Source of the DNA: Methanomicrobiales archaeon
Lineage (GTDB): Archaea; Halobacteriota; Methanomicrobia; Methanomicrobiales; Methanospirillaceae
Reading direction: 5' to 3'
Length of the DNA: 64,000 nt
Assembly: GCA_025358115.1 (NCBI GenBank)
Contig: JANYKQ010000033.1
Location: 1-64,000, forward strand
Both the position numbers and the translations under genes were made by a program. A model generated the notes under the pieces. It worked only from the letters and a program-made list of their open reading frames with translations, was not told the DNA's origin and ran no database searches. Below are positions 16,021 through 24,382 of the stretch, one piece after another (within the stretch, counting starts at the first letter, position 1; the number at the start of each line of letters is the position of its first letter).

Positions 16021-17316
16021 ATGGATTTGCTGGTCCGCAGGAGTTCCCGCGGTGTCCCGGAAGAGGTGGCTGCGGCAGCCCGCACTGAGGGTATGGATCC
16101 CGCCCGCATGGCACGACTGGTTGCGGCCGGCAGGATTGTCATCCCCACGAATCCCGCCCGAAAGCACCCGCTGTGTGCGATCGGCCAGGGATGCACTGTT
16201 AAGATCAATGTGAATATCGGGACATCGGGCTCCCGGTGCGATATCGCGATGGAGGAGCAAAAGGCCAAAGCAGCGCTCGACAACGGTGCCGATGCCATCA
16301 TGGATCTCTCGACCGGTGGCGATCTGGTCGCGATCCGGAAGAAGATGCTCCTGCTCGATACCACGGTCGGGACCGTGCCGGTGTACGAAGCGGTGCGCCG
16401 GGCCGGCAATGCGGCAGATGTAGACGGCGACCTGCTCTTTAAGGTCATCCGGGAGCACTGCCAGCAGGGTGTGGACTTCTTAACCCTCCACTGCGGGGTA
16501 AACCGGCAGGCCCTCGCGGCGCTTAAGAGCGATCCCCGCCTGATGGGGGTCGTGAGCCGGGGTGGTTCGTTCCATTGCGCGATGATGATGCAGCGCGAAG
16601 AGGAGAACCCGCTCTATGCCGAATACGATTACCTGCTGGAGATCCTCGCGGAATACGACGTAACCATCAGCCTCGGGGACGGGATGCGCCCCGGCTGTTT
16701 ACAGGATGCCGAGAAGCTCGCGAAGTCGGTCGAGTACATCACGCTCGGAACGCTGGCAAAGCAGGCACACGTAAAGGGGGTCCAGCGGATGATCGAGGGG
16801 CCGGGTCACATGCCGCTCGACCAGGTGGGCTACAATGTCAAGATGATCAAGGAGATCACCGACCATGCCCCGCTCTACCTGCTCGGACCGCTGGTCACGG
16901 ATATCGCGCCCGGCTACGACCACGTGGTTGCGGCCATCGGGGGAGCAACGGCCTGCCTCAATGGCGCTGACTTCCTCTGCATGGTCTCGCCCAGCGAGCA
17001 CCTCGCTCTTCCGGATGTTGCGGACATCATCGAGGGGACCCGGGTGGCAAAGATTGCTGCACATGTCGGGGATACCGTCCGGAAGCACGAGGGCTGGAAG
17101 ATGGAGCGCGAGGTGCAGATGGCGGAAGCCCGGCACGAGCTGGACTGGGACGAGCAGTTCCGGCTGGCGCTCTATGGGGAGCATGCCCGGAAGATCCATG
17201 AGCGGGATGGCGAGACGGAGACCTGCTCGATGTGCGGGGATCTGTGTGCGGTCAAGATGGTGAATGAGCTGTTCGGGACCGATAAGAAGTGCAAAGGGAA
17301 GGGGAAAGGGGAATAA
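16021..17316 (+). CDS. thiC: ThiC/BzaF-family radical SAM synthase (phosphomethylpyrimidine or 5-hydroxybenzimidazole synthase)
   Basis: A protein of about 431 residues from the ThiC superfamily, which rearranges aminoimidazole ribotide to the thiamine pyrimidine (ThiC) or to 5-hydroxybenzimidazole for cobamides (BzaF). N-I-G-T-S, D-L-S-T-G-G-D-L near residue 90 and E-G-P-G-H-M-P are family motifs. The C-terminal cluster motif is C-S-M-C-G-D-L-C, CX2CX3C, one residue shorter than the CX2CX4C of E. coli ThiC. Start is uncertain: ATG 16021 gives archaeal-length protein and has AATAATAA about 25 bases upstream; ATG 16012 and ATG 15985 are in frame. ThiC is more likely on abundance, BzaF remains possible. 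Confidence 0.85.
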   Translation: MDLLVRRSSRGVPEEVAAAARTEGMDPARMARLVAAGRIVIPTNPARKHPLCAIGQGCTVKINVNIGTSGSRCDIAMEEQKAKAALDNGADAIMDLSTGGDLVAIRKKMLLLDTTVGTVPVYEAVRRAGNAADVDGDLLFKVIREHCQQGVDFLTLHCGVNRQALAALKSDPRLMGVVSRGGSFHCAMMMQREEENPLYAEYDYLLEILAEYDVTISLGDGMRPGCLQDAEKLAKSVEYITLGTLAKQAHVKGVQRMIEGPGHMPLDQVGYNVKMIKEITDHAPLYLLGPLVTDIAPGYDHVVAAIGGATACLNGADFLCMVSPSEHLALPDVADIIEGTRVAKIAAHVGDTVRKHEGWKMEREVQMAEARHELDWDEQFRLALYGEHARKIHERDGETETCSMCGDLCAVKMVNELFGTDKKCKGKGKGE

Positions 17317-17329
17317 ACCTCAGACCCGG

Positions 17330-17337
17330 TTTTTTTT
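17330..17337 (+). terminator. Oligo-T terminator after thiC
   Basis: Eight T residues directly after CCCGG, 14 bases past the thiC stop, before an intergenic region. Confidence 0.45.
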
Positions 17338-17421
17338 AATCAGTAACCTGCGGATTTTTCGCCTTTGAAAAAAAATAACATCGGATAATTCTATCATCTA
17401 TACTAAGAGAGATGCATCACC

Positions 17422-17742
17422 TTGTCGAGCAGCAGTCCGTCCCAGAACATGCGGTCGTTTGACGAGATCCGGCAGGACCTCCGGTCACACCTGCCGGAAC
17501 TCCGTAAACAGTATGGTGTTACCTACCTGGGGATATTCGGTTCCTACGTAAGGGGCGAGCAGAAAAAGACAAGCGATGTGGACATTCTTGTCGAGTTCGA
17601 CCGCCCGGGGACTCTCCTTGATTTTATCCATCTCCAGAATGATCTCATTGACCTTCTTGGCGTCAGGGTGGACCTTGTTGAAAAGAACGGGCTCAAACCG
17701 GCGATCAAACCCTTTGTGCTCGCAGAAGTTGTGCCGGTATGA
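17422..17742 (+). CDS. MntA-type minimal nucleotidyltransferase (antitoxin family)
   Basis: A protein of about 106 residues with the nucleotidyltransferase core G-I-F-G-S-Y-V-R-G-E-x5-S-D-V-D-I-L-V near residues 38-57; the G-S and D-x-D elements are intact. Homologues act as AMPylating antitoxins of HEPN toxins, usually encoded next to them, but no HEPN partner is adjacent here. The start is TTG at 17422 or ATG at 17449. A scrap of a second such gene lies at 37705-37767. Confidence 0.85.
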   Translation: MSSSSPSQNMRSFDEIRQDLRSHLPELRKQYGVTYLGIFGSYVRGEQKKTSDVDILVEFDRPGTLLDFIHLQNDLIDLLGVRVDLVEKNGLKPAIKPFVLAEVVPV

Positions 17743-17792
17743 CCAGCCCGATGGTTCCTGCGACAACACCGTTTTTAGTCCGGCAATGGAAG

Positions 17793-17844
17793 TGCACGAA
17801 AATAGACAAAATCGTGCATTATGATGTTAAAAATGCACGAAAAT
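17793..17844. promoter_or_regulatory. TGCACGA repeat cluster before the methyltransferase gene
   Basis: TGCACGAAAAT occurs as a direct repeat at 17793-17803 and 17834-17844, and TCGTGCA at 17812-17818 forms an inverted pair with the first copy. Three half-sites in 52 bases, 70-120 bases before the methyltransferase ATG, look like an operator for a dimeric regulator. Confidence 0.4.
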
Positions 17845-17914
17845 CGTTTGGAGTCCGGACTGTATTGTGCAATATCTTATTCTTGCAGAGATCCGATCTC
17901 TCTCATGTCAGAAT

Positions 17915-18550
17915 ATGCAGACTAACGAGATCGATGAAATATACAAAAAGGTACCGCTGGATAAGATCCCGTGGAACATCGAGACACCCCCGGACGCTCT
18001 CACCGGGCTTGTGAAGAGTGGTAAGATCCGGCCATGCAGGGCGGTTGATCTCGGGTGCGGTGCTGGCAATTATGCAGCCTGGCTTGCCGGGCTCGGGTTT
18101 GATGTGACCGGTATTGACAGTTCCCCGGCCGCCATACAGATCGCACGTGAGAATGCGGTAAAGAAGGGTGTCCGGTGCACATTTGTTGTTGCGGATCTTC
18201 TTGGAGACTCGCCCCCCGTGGAGGGCACGTTTGATTTTGCGTACGATTACGAGCTCCTTCACCACCTTATGCCGGAAGAGCGGGAGGTCTATATCAAAAA
18301 CGTGCACCGCCTTACCCGCCCGCATGCAGTTTATCTCTCGGTCTGTTTCAGCGAGGATGACCCCCAGTTCGGGGGGGTGGGCAAAACCCGGAAGACGCCC
18401 ATGGGGACCCTTCTTTATTTCTCGTCCGAAGATGAGATGCGGGACCTGGTATCCCCGCACTTTCGCCTCCTTGAACTAAAGACGGTGGAAGTCGCTGCGA
18501 AGTTCGGGGGAACGCATAAGGCGATTTATGTGCTGTGCGAGAGGACGTGA
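17915..18550 (+). CDS. Class I SAM-dependent methyltransferase
   Basis: A 211-residue Rossmann-fold methyltransferase resembling TehB/thiopurine-type small-molecule enzymes. Motif I is V-D-L-G-C-G-A-G-N-Y (about residues 44-53), G-I-D-S-S follows, and E-L-L-H-H-L-M-P near 123 is the post-II region. The C-terminal K-T-P-M-G-T-L-L-Y-F-S-S segment resembles TehB-like proteins. Substrate unknown. ATG 17915 is chosen over an upstream in-frame ATG at 17867 because the extra residues carry no family sequence and overlap AT-rich promoter sequence. Confidence 0.82.
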   Translation: MQTNEIDEIYKKVPLDKIPWNIETPPDALTGLVKSGKIRPCRAVDLGCGAGNYAAWLAGLGFDVTGIDSSPAAIQIARENAVKKGVRCTFVVADLLGDSPPVEGTFDFAYDYELLHHLMPEEREVYIKNVHRLTRPHAVYLSVCFSEDDPQFGGVGKTRKTPMGTLLYFSSEDEMRDLVSPHFRLLELKTVEVAAKFGGTHKAIYVLCERT

Positions 18551-18577
18551 ACGGGATTTACGTTGTGTAATGGATTT

Positions 18578-18612
18578 CTGGCGGATGGAGCGCGAGGTGC
18601 AAATGGCGGAGG
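18578..18612 (+). pseudogene. Short duplicated fragment of thiC
   Basis: Thirty-five bases match thiC 17094-17128 with only four mismatches and keep its reading as W-R-M-E-R-E-V-Q-M-A-E (W-K-M-E-R-E-V-Q-M-A-E in ThiC). No other ThiC sequence is visible on either side. The fragment lies in the 159-base gap between the methyltransferase and the convergent LEA14 gene, about 1.5 kb from the parent gene. Confidence 0.6.
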
Positions 18613-18709
18613 ACCCCCCTCCCGGAAAAGACACGGTACCCCCTCTCTTGCGCGAGACAGGGTACCACCCCCATTGTGCTGAACCGGAAAAAGAAAAAAA
18701 AAGATCTGC

Positions 18710-19147
18710 TTATTCCTTATTGTCCTTCCCGGCAACCGCATCTGCAACCTGCGCCATCGTGACCGGGAGGGTTTTTGTAAACGGGATGGACCAGCCGAAG
18801 AGAAGTGCGTCGATGGTTGCTGTTCCCTGGATCGTCACCTGCACGCTGCCCCGGGTGACGAAGGTCGCGAGGGCCCCCACGAGAGCGGCGTTCTGCGAGG
18901 TGGTCGGGATGCGGAGGACCGTGCTGCCCTGTGCGGGGATCTTTACCCGCCCGGTATTGCCGGCTGCGATCTCCTGGTTAACGGTACCCGAACTGTACCG
19001 GACCGTAAAGGGCAGTTGCCGCAGGGTGATACCGATGAGATTGGGGTTCTCAACGCGGATCATAACCTCAAGCTCAAGAGAGGAGAGCGAGATGGTCCGG
19101 ACTTTGGCATCCTCAAGAGTGACAACCGGGTCGTGCAGGACGGGCAT
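18710..19147 (-). CDS. LEA14-like (water stress and hypersensitive response) domain protein
   Basis: A 145-residue protein with a single LEA type 2 / WHy domain of fibronectin-like fold: the L-E-V-M-I-R-V-E-N-P-N-L-I-G-I-T-L-R-Q-L-P-F-T-V-R-Y stretch near residues 26-51 and the following G-x-V-x-I-P-A-Q-G-S-T motif are typical. Archaeal members are small soluble proteins tied to desiccation or salt stress in plants, but with no known archaeal role. No signal peptide is seen. Confidence 0.78.
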   Translation of the reverse strand: MPVLHDPVVTLEDAKVRTISLSSLELEVMIRVENPNLIGITLRQLPFTVRYSSGTVNQEIAAGNTGRVKIPAQGSTVLRIPTTSQNAALVGALATFVTRGSVQVTIQGTATIDALLFGWSIPFTKTLPVTMAQVADAVAGKDNKE

Positions 19148-19197
19148 GATAACAGAGTACGACTGTCCTGACTATAAGCATGCCCGTTATTGCCGGG

Positions 19198-19497
19198 CTA
19201 TTTTCTGGCCCGGAGTTCCTGTTCCATCCGGAGCAGAGCTGCCGTTGCCTCTTCATCACTCATGCCCGGATCCTTAAACCGGGTGAACCGCTCGCACACC
19301 AGGTCCGGGCATTTCCCACAGTGAGGGAGTCTCTTTTCGTTCACGCAGCAGTCGTAGACCGGGCAGCACTCAACGCCGGCATACACGGTCCAGAACGGTT
19401 TTCCCTTCGTTGCTTCGCACCCGGGGCACTCGTTCCCGTGGTGGTCGCACCCGGAGCAGGAGTACCCGCAGACCGTCTCGATCTTCTTCTTTTCCAT
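19198..19497 (-). CDS. DUF3795 cysteine-rich protein
   Basis: A 99-residue protein beginning M-E-K-K-K-I-E-T-V-C-G-Y-S-C-S-G-C. Eleven cysteines, including C-G-Y-x-C-x-x-C, C-P-G-C and C-G-x-C-P-x-x-x-C, fit DUF3795, a presumed zinc- or Fe-S-binding family common in methanogens. The start at 19497 is preferred over an upstream in-frame ATG because the added stretch lacks family character. The gene lies 113 bases downstream of the TPR regulator on the same strand. Confidence 0.75.
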   Translation of the reverse strand: MEKKKIETVCGYSCSGCDHHGNECPGCEATKGKPFWTVYAGVECCPVYDCCVNEKRLPHCGKCPDLVCERFTRFKDPGMSDEEATAALLRMEQELRARK

Positions 19498-19610
19498 ACA
19501 AACAGATTTGGAAATGAGATGATAAATGCTCAAGTCGGAACAGCGAAAGTGAAGCAGAAAAGAGGATGGTTGTTTACTTTTCGCGGACGGTGAAGAATCC
19601 CGCAAGCCCC

Positions 19611-21245
19611 TCACAGGAACGTGAGCGGGTGGAGTTCGGGAACCGGCTCCGTGCGGGATTTTATCCGCTTGATCAGGGCCAGTTCGGCCTTTAACCCCAG
19701 CTCCCTGCTGAACCGCTCGGCATGATCGAGCTTGTCAGCGGTGACCGCGTACTTATCCGGGAACGCCTCGGGCGAGGTATGGTACAGGAGCGCCTCAGCG
19801 ATGAACGTCTGGACGATCCCCCACCGGGAAGAGATCTGGCAGTAGATCTCGAATGCATTTGCAAATTTCGTATCCATATCCCTGGGAAGCGGTGTGTTGC
19901 ATTTCAGAAGAGCTACCCGGGCGAGCTCGCACTCCCCGATAAGGCCATGGGCAAACCAGCTGATGTTCCGGATTCTCTGGGAAGTTGCCTTCGCCTCATC
20001 ATATGTTGCGGAGGCAGCAGCAACGTACCCGGCAGCCACCTTCCCCTCCGAACAAAAAGCCCGGGCCCGCAGAAGTTCAGCCTGCTCGGGCAGCAGCCGG
20101 AGAAGGCCACGGAACGTTCCGTTACGGCAGGTGCACTCAGATTCCGCATAACAGGTTTCGGCTTCATCCAGTCGCCCGAAGATCCGGTGGACTGTTCCGG
20201 TCCTCCGCAGGATATTCCCCCGGAGATCCTGCACATCCGCGTCTTCCTGTTTCGGGTCTGCAATCCCGCAAAGTGCCAGTGCCTGGGCAAATCGTGCCGG
20301 GGCATATTGCGTGGTGAGATCACCGCAGTACAGTTCTGCTTCACCGGCCCCAAAGAGGTTCTTTGCCTGGAGAGAAGGGCTGCTCCCTTTGTCCCGGCTC
20401 ACTTCGAAGAAGGCCTCTTTTGCCCCGGGAAAGTCATTGAGATGGAGCAGGATATGACCTTTGGAGATCCGGGCGTCTGCAAGAATGGCGGGGAGATCCA
20501 GCCCAACCTGCCCGGCCCGGTCAACTCCCTGCATAAATGCATCGTATGCCTCCTGGTACCGGTCGAGAATATGGAAGAGTTCTGAATACCAGAAGAAGAA
20601 CCGGACCTCCCGCTCCTCATCTGGAGCAGTGGCTACGAACCGGAGGAAATCCCGGGCTATGAGGCTGTCGATGTCGCTCTCCGGTACCTTCCCCTCGTAG
20701 ATGTCTTCGTAGATGCCCTCGAGGTAATCCCCGATTGCTGTCTTGTTGCCGAGTAGCTTCTGGAACACCGCATAGGCTGCTTCTGTCTGGTGACTTCGTT
20801 CCGTCCGTTCTCCGGTCGCAGAGAGATACCGTGGGTGGGGGAGGGCTGCATCCCCTTCAGCTGCCATGTGCGAGAGCTGGTGGAGGAGAATGGTGAGATC
20901 GAGAAGCCCGCTGGATGGACCCTCCCGGCATTTGATGAGAATATACTGGTTGAATATCCACGGGCGGCGGATGTAATAATACGGGTTTGTCCGTTCGCTG
21001 CCAGCCCGGGCAATTATACCCCGGGCGATCAGCACATCCAGCCGTTTCTGGAGGGCGGACTCTGAGATATTCTGGTCCTTTGCCCCCTCATCGGTTGCCG
21101 GGTGATCCGATCTATTGATGATATCCAGGATCTGCCGGAGATGGAGTGGCCCGTCATACAGGGCGAGCAGGGTCTCCCTGCCGGCACCTGAGAGGTTCAG
21201 CTCGTCTTTTACCATTCGCTGGAACATTGCCCGGTCTGGATACAT
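19611..21245 (-). CDS. Winged-helix transcription regulator with TPR-like repeats
   Basis: A protein of about 544 residues. The first 90 residues look like a winged helix with a long helix-turn-helix (A-L-Q-K-R-L-D-V-L-I-A-R-G-I-I-A-R-A-G). The remaining part is helical and rich in tetratricopeptide-like A-x-x-x-Y/F pairs (for instance residues 215-345 and 350-520). Such proteins act as signal-sensing regulators; no ligand is evident. TTTTTATAG at 21272-21281 is its TATA box; ATG 21245 is preferred, with GTG 21254 in frame. It is divergent from the STAS-GNAT-ATP-grasp-MFS operon, and is the obvious candidate regulator. Confidence 0.7.
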   Translation of the reverse strand: MYPDRAMFQRMVKDELNLSGAGRETLLALYDGPLHLRQILDIINRSDHPATDEGAKDQNISESALQKRLDVLIARGIIARAGSERTNPYYYIRRPWIFNQYILIKCREGPSSGLLDLTILLHQLSHMAAEGDAALPHPRYLSATGERTERSHQTEAAYAVFQKLLGNKTAIGDYLEGIYEDIYEGKVPESDIDSLIARDFLRFVATAPDEEREVRFFFWYSELFHILDRYQEAYDAFMQGVDRAGQVGLDLPAILADARISKGHILLHLNDFPGAKEAFFEVSRDKGSSPSLQAKNLFGAGEAELYCGDLTTQYAPARFAQALALCGIADPKQEDADVQDLRGNILRRTGTVHRIFGRLDEAETCYAESECTCRNGTFRGLLRLLPEQAELLRARAFCSEGKVAAGYVAAASATYDEAKATSQRIRNISWFAHGLIGECELARVALLKCNTPLPRDMDTKFANAFEIYCQISSRWGIVQTFIAEALLYHTSPEAFPDKYAVTADKLDHAERFSRELGLKAELALIKRIKSRTEPVPELHPLTFL

Positions 21246-21321
21246 GGTATACACTAATAGGTCAGGCAGGATCTATAAAAACCCCGACACCCCATACCCG
21301 TTGCTCTGTCAGTTGAGTCTG

Positions 21322-21390
21322 GCGTTATGTGGAAAAATACCCCGTCTTTTTTTCCAAACTCCCCCCCTTTTTATGACCCTGATTGAAACA
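21322..21390 (+). promoter_or_regulatory. Upstream element A, shared with 25727
   Basis: The sequence TGGAAAAA, then 12-14 bases, TTTTTTCCAA, a C-rich block and a TTTTTAT or TTCTTAT box recurs at 25727-25790 in near-identical order. The inverted TGGAAAAA/TTTTTCCA arms look like an operator directly upstream of the TATA-like box (21367-21375). Here it precedes the STAS operon. A leaderless 21-codon frame (21394-21459) follows and ends exactly where an in-frame ATG of the STAS frame (21460) begins; I cannot tell whether it is translated. Confidence 0.55.
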
Positions 21391-21558
21391 AGCATGAGAC
21401 AACAAACCAACCCTCTGGCGGGCGAAATCGGGGATTTTTCAGGGAGTATCCTGCAATGAATGCCCTTCCGATCTTTGATGATGGGGAATCTCTCGCTGGA
21501 CAGCAGACGTATCGACATACATGACCAGAAAAAACCAACATATACGGAGGATAAAACT

Positions 21559-21897
21559 ATGGAAATTCACCAGAGCACATCACAGGGTGTGACAATAATG
21601 GCCCTGATCGGCAGGCTGGATACAAACAGCACTTCGGCATTTGAAGAGAATTGCACGACGTGGATGGCCAGATCGATCATTCTTGACATGAGCAGACTCG
21701 AATATATCAGCAGTTCCGGTCTCCGTGTATTACTCCAGATGAAAAGGGATTGTGCAAATAAGAACATCCCGATTGTCATTGCCGGGAGCTATGGGAGTGT
21801 CGACAGGGTCATCAGGGTGAGCGGGTTTGAAAATATCTTCCCGCGGTACCCATCAGTGGAGGACGCACTTCAGGCAGTTGCGGCGGGGAGTGCATGA
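21559..21897 (+). CDS. STAS-domain protein (anti-sigma factor antagonist family)
   Basis: A 112-residue STAS protein of SpoIIAA type. The phosphorylation-loop motif L-D-M-S-R-L-E-Y-I-S-S-S-G-L-R is intact (about residues 39-53), so a phospho-regulated switch serine is available. Archaea lack bacterial sigma factors, so a partner-switch role in signalling is an inference. Start at 21559 is supported by ACGGAGG eight bases before; an in-frame ATG at 21460 would add 33 residues. Its stop overlaps the ATG of the GNAT gene by four bases, pointing to coupled translation. Confidence 0.85.
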   Translation: MEIHQSTSQGVTIMALIGRLDTNSTSAFEENCTTWMARSIILDMSRLEYISSSGLRVLLQMKRDCANKNIPIVIAGSYGSVDRVIRVSGFENIFPRYPSVEDALQAVAAGSA

Positions 21898-23030
21898 TCA
21901 TGGCGAGCGTGCAGCAGGATACCCCCGGGATATCAGAAAATTTCCGGGCTATGACGGCAGATATGGCCCCCCCGGGTCATACTCCGGCATGCGGACCGGC
22001 ATCGTACAATGCCCTTCCTGCCATAGACATCCATTGCTTACGGCCGGAAGAAGCAGAAGGGGTTGCACTGCTGATGCATGAAGTGTACCGGGATACCTAT
22101 CCCAAGAAATATGTGTATGATCCGGAACAGATCCGCAAGAAAAACGCGATGGGAGAGATAGTCCCGGTCGTAGCGACCAGCCCGGAAGGAAGGGTGCTTG
22201 CGTACGGTGCGATGAATCCCGTTAACGCATATCCCGAGATCGGTCTGCTGGGTTCCCTTGCAGTATTGCCGGATTTTCGCAGACATGGCCTTGGGGAATT
22301 GGTACTCCGGCATCTGTTGAGCTGCAGTGAAGGCAGAGGATTCCGGAGTCTCACGGGTGGTGCATTTACCGTGCACACCCACTCCCAGAAGATACTCCAG
22401 AGATATGGATTTCACACAAGTGCCATCATGCTCGGTTCGCAGCCGCAGGAGATATCGTTCCAGGGAATCTCAGAAAACCTGTGCCAGCGGGAGAGCATGG
22501 CGTTTCTCACCAAAGTACTCCCCCATGAAGAGTACGGGCTCCAGTACCTCCCCAACAACCACCACGGGATTATACAGGAGATAGCCACGGAACTCGGGTT
22601 CCGGATAATTCCTGGCAGTGGGGGAAGGTACGGAGATGAGCCGACTGTTACCGAACTCTCAATAAATTCCGAAACCGGAGCCGGAATGGTATTGATCCAA
22701 AGAGTCGGCCCCGATCACCGGGAGATCCTCGCAGGGATAGTCAGGCAACTCCATACGAAGGATGCAAAGAGTATCAGGCTGCACCTTTCACTGAGTGATC
22801 CGGGATCACCAGCACTTGCATCCGCAGCAGAAGAGATGGGATTTATTTTCTCGGGAATTCTCCCGGCAAAAGACGGGATTATCCTTCTTCTCCAGAACCT
22901 GCATGGAGTTCCCATAGATTATGAACGGATCCACATGGGCAATCCCTTTGGAGAACGGTTGCTCTCTTACATACGGTCCCAAAACCCGATTGAAGAGACC
23001 GGTGCCCGTCAGATGATTCAGAATAACTGA
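21894..23030 (+). CDS. GNAT acetyltransferase with a second GNAT-like domain
   Basis: A 378-residue protein. Residues 40-190 form a GNAT fold with L-G-S-L-A-V-L-P-D-F-R-R-H-G-L-G-E-L-V as the acetyl-CoA loop (about 116-135). Residues 190-378 resemble the tail seen in bacterial proteins where a GNAT pair is fused to an RsbW-type ATPase (E-M-G-F-I-F-S-G-I-L-P near 317). The ATPase part is missing here, but a STAS protein is encoded immediately upstream, so the system looks like a split relative of those fusions. Substrate could be a small amine, an amino acid or a peptide end. Confidence 0.75.
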   Translation: MIMASVQQDTPGISENFRAMTADMAPPGHTPACGPASYNALPAIDIHCLRPEEAEGVALLMHEVYRDTYPKKYVYDPEQIRKKNAMGEIVPVVATSPEGRVLAYGAMNPVNAYPEIGLLGSLAVLPDFRRHGLGELVLRHLLSCSEGRGFRSLTGGAFTVHTHSQKILQRYGFHTSAIMLGSQPQEISFQGISENLCQRESMAFLTKVLPHEEYGLQYLPNNHHGIIQEIATELGFRIIPGSGGRYGDEPTVTELSINSETGAGMVLIQRVGPDHREILAGIVRQLHTKDAKSIRLHLSLSDPGSPALASAAEEMGFIFSGILPAKDGIILLLQNLHGVPIDYERIHMGNPFGERLLSYIRSQNPIEETGARQMIQNN

Positions 23031-23044
23031 AAGGAGGTATAATT

Positions 23045-24349
23045 ATGACACAAATAAAAAAGGCTCAGAAAGTAGTAGTAATCGTGAATGGATTATCTTC
23101 AGGAATTTTTCTGGCACCAAGGTTTCAGGCCCGGGGAATTGCCTGTATCCACCTTCTGAGCCATGCGATCTTTCCCGAAGGGATCAAATCAATGAAGACA
23201 GCAGATCTGAACAACACAGATTCCCATTACCTGGAGTCCCTGGTTTTTGAAGGGGATTACGATGCAATCATCAACACTCTTAAGAAGTATACCGTTATCG
23301 GCGTCATCCCCGGTATGGAGCTCGCTGTACCGCTTGCTGATGCCCTGAGTGAGCGGATGGGCCTTCCGACAAACGGTTCCCGTGGCTCACCGGCACGGCG
23401 AAACAAATACCTGATGCAGTGCGCCCTCCGAAACGCCGGCCTGCCCACGAAGCGGTTCCTCTGCACAAACAGCGAAGAAGAAGTGATCAAATGGGCCCGT
23501 TCAGAAGGGATAAACGAAGTCGTCATAAAACCGATGAACAGCGCCGCAACAGACGGGGTGAGGTTCTGTACTTCCGATGACGAGATCCGGGAGGCATTCA
23601 GGGCACTCATCGGCCAGGAGAACCGTATCGGTGAGATGAACACGGAGGTTCTTGCAGAAGAACGCCTGATCGGAACGGAATTCGGGGTGAACACTGTCTC
23701 ATGGGATGGTAAACACCGGCTTGCCGAAGTCTGGGAGTACAGTAAAATCAGGGTTGAAGGTGCAGGAAACGTGTATGACTGCACCCGGCTGCATGACTGG
23801 CCGGATGCGAAGCTGATGCCCCTCATCAGGTATGCTTTCGGTGTCATCGACGCATTGGGAATCCGTTATGGAGCAGCCCATACCGAGATCATACTTACGG
23901 AGAGGGGGCCGCTTCTTGTCGAATCGGGCGCCCGGGTCATGGGGGGGAAGATTCCTCCGGAACTCATCATGCAGTGCGCCGGCCAGTGCCAGGTCGATCT
24001 TATGGCCTATGCGTACGTGGACCCGGAGGGATTCCTTGAGCAGGTCGATACTGCCTACAATCTCCGTTGCCACATCATCCGGAAGCATCTCATTGCCGGA
24101 TGTGAAGGAGTTCCTGAAGGGGAGATCTTTGCGATCGATAAACTTGCAGAGCTCCCGAGCTGTGTCAAGGGGGATTTTGTTCACCTGATCAGTGACTGGT
24201 ATGTTCACCGGACCGTGGACATGCTCTCCAGCCCGGCAACGGTCTTCCTCCTCCACGAGGACCCGGAGATCATACTGAATGATTACCATACCATCCGTGA
24301 CTTTGAGATAAACCACGAAAAAGAACTTTTCAGTGTGGGAATTACTTAA
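23045..24349 (+). CDS. ATP-grasp ligase (amino acid ligase-like)
   Basis: A 434-residue ATP-grasp enzyme. An N-terminal Rossmann-like domain (V-V-V-I-V-N-G-L-S-S-G) precedes K-Y-L-M-Q-C-A-L-R-N-A-G-L-P-T near 123-137, V-V-I-K-P-M-N-S-A-A-T-D-G-V near 161-174 and the metal-binding H-T-E-I-I-L-T-E-R-G-P-L-L-V-E-S-G-A-R near 277-295. This layout matches BacD-type L-amino acid ligases and relatives that join carboxyl groups to amines. AAGGAGGT at 23031-23038 is one of the strongest ribosome sites in the window. It sits between the acetyltransferase and an exporter, which suggests a secreted conjugate. Confidence 0.82.
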   Translation: MTQIKKAQKVVVIVNGLSSGIFLAPRFQARGIACIHLLSHAIFPEGIKSMKTADLNNTDSHYLESLVFEGDYDAIINTLKKYTVIGVIPGMELAVPLADALSERMGLPTNGSRGSPARRNKYLMQCALRNAGLPTKRFLCTNSEEEVIKWARSEGINEVVIKPMNSAATDGVRFCTSDDEIREAFRALIGQENRIGEMNTEVLAEERLIGTEFGVNTVSWDGKHRLAEVWEYSKIRVEGAGNVYDCTRLHDWPDAKLMPLIRYAFGVIDALGIRYGAAHTEIILTERGPLLVESGARVMGGKIPPELIMQCAGQCQVDLMAYAYVDPEGFLEQVDTAYNLRCHIIRKHLIAGCEGVPEGEIFAIDKLAELPSCVKGDFVHLISDWYVHRTVDMLSSPATVFLLHEDPEIILNDYHTIRDFEINHEKELFSVGIT

Positions 24350-24382
24350 AAAAAAACCAACAATACCTGAGCCTGATTAACC

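Noticed and set aside
15987-16448. An N-terminal extension of the MBL-fold gene
   Set aside because: It is antisense to the ThiC-like gene and the metallo-hydrolase fold is complete without it.
17793-17844. Possible CRISPR repeat from the TGCACGA copies
   Set aside because: Only 11-bp units at irregular spacing, no spacer pattern and no cas gene nearby.
21394-21459. A 21-codon leaderless frame before the STAS gene
   Set aside because: Its start position fits a leaderless transcript and it ends exactly where an in-frame ATG follows, but 21 codons give no statistical support, so I do not list it as a gene.
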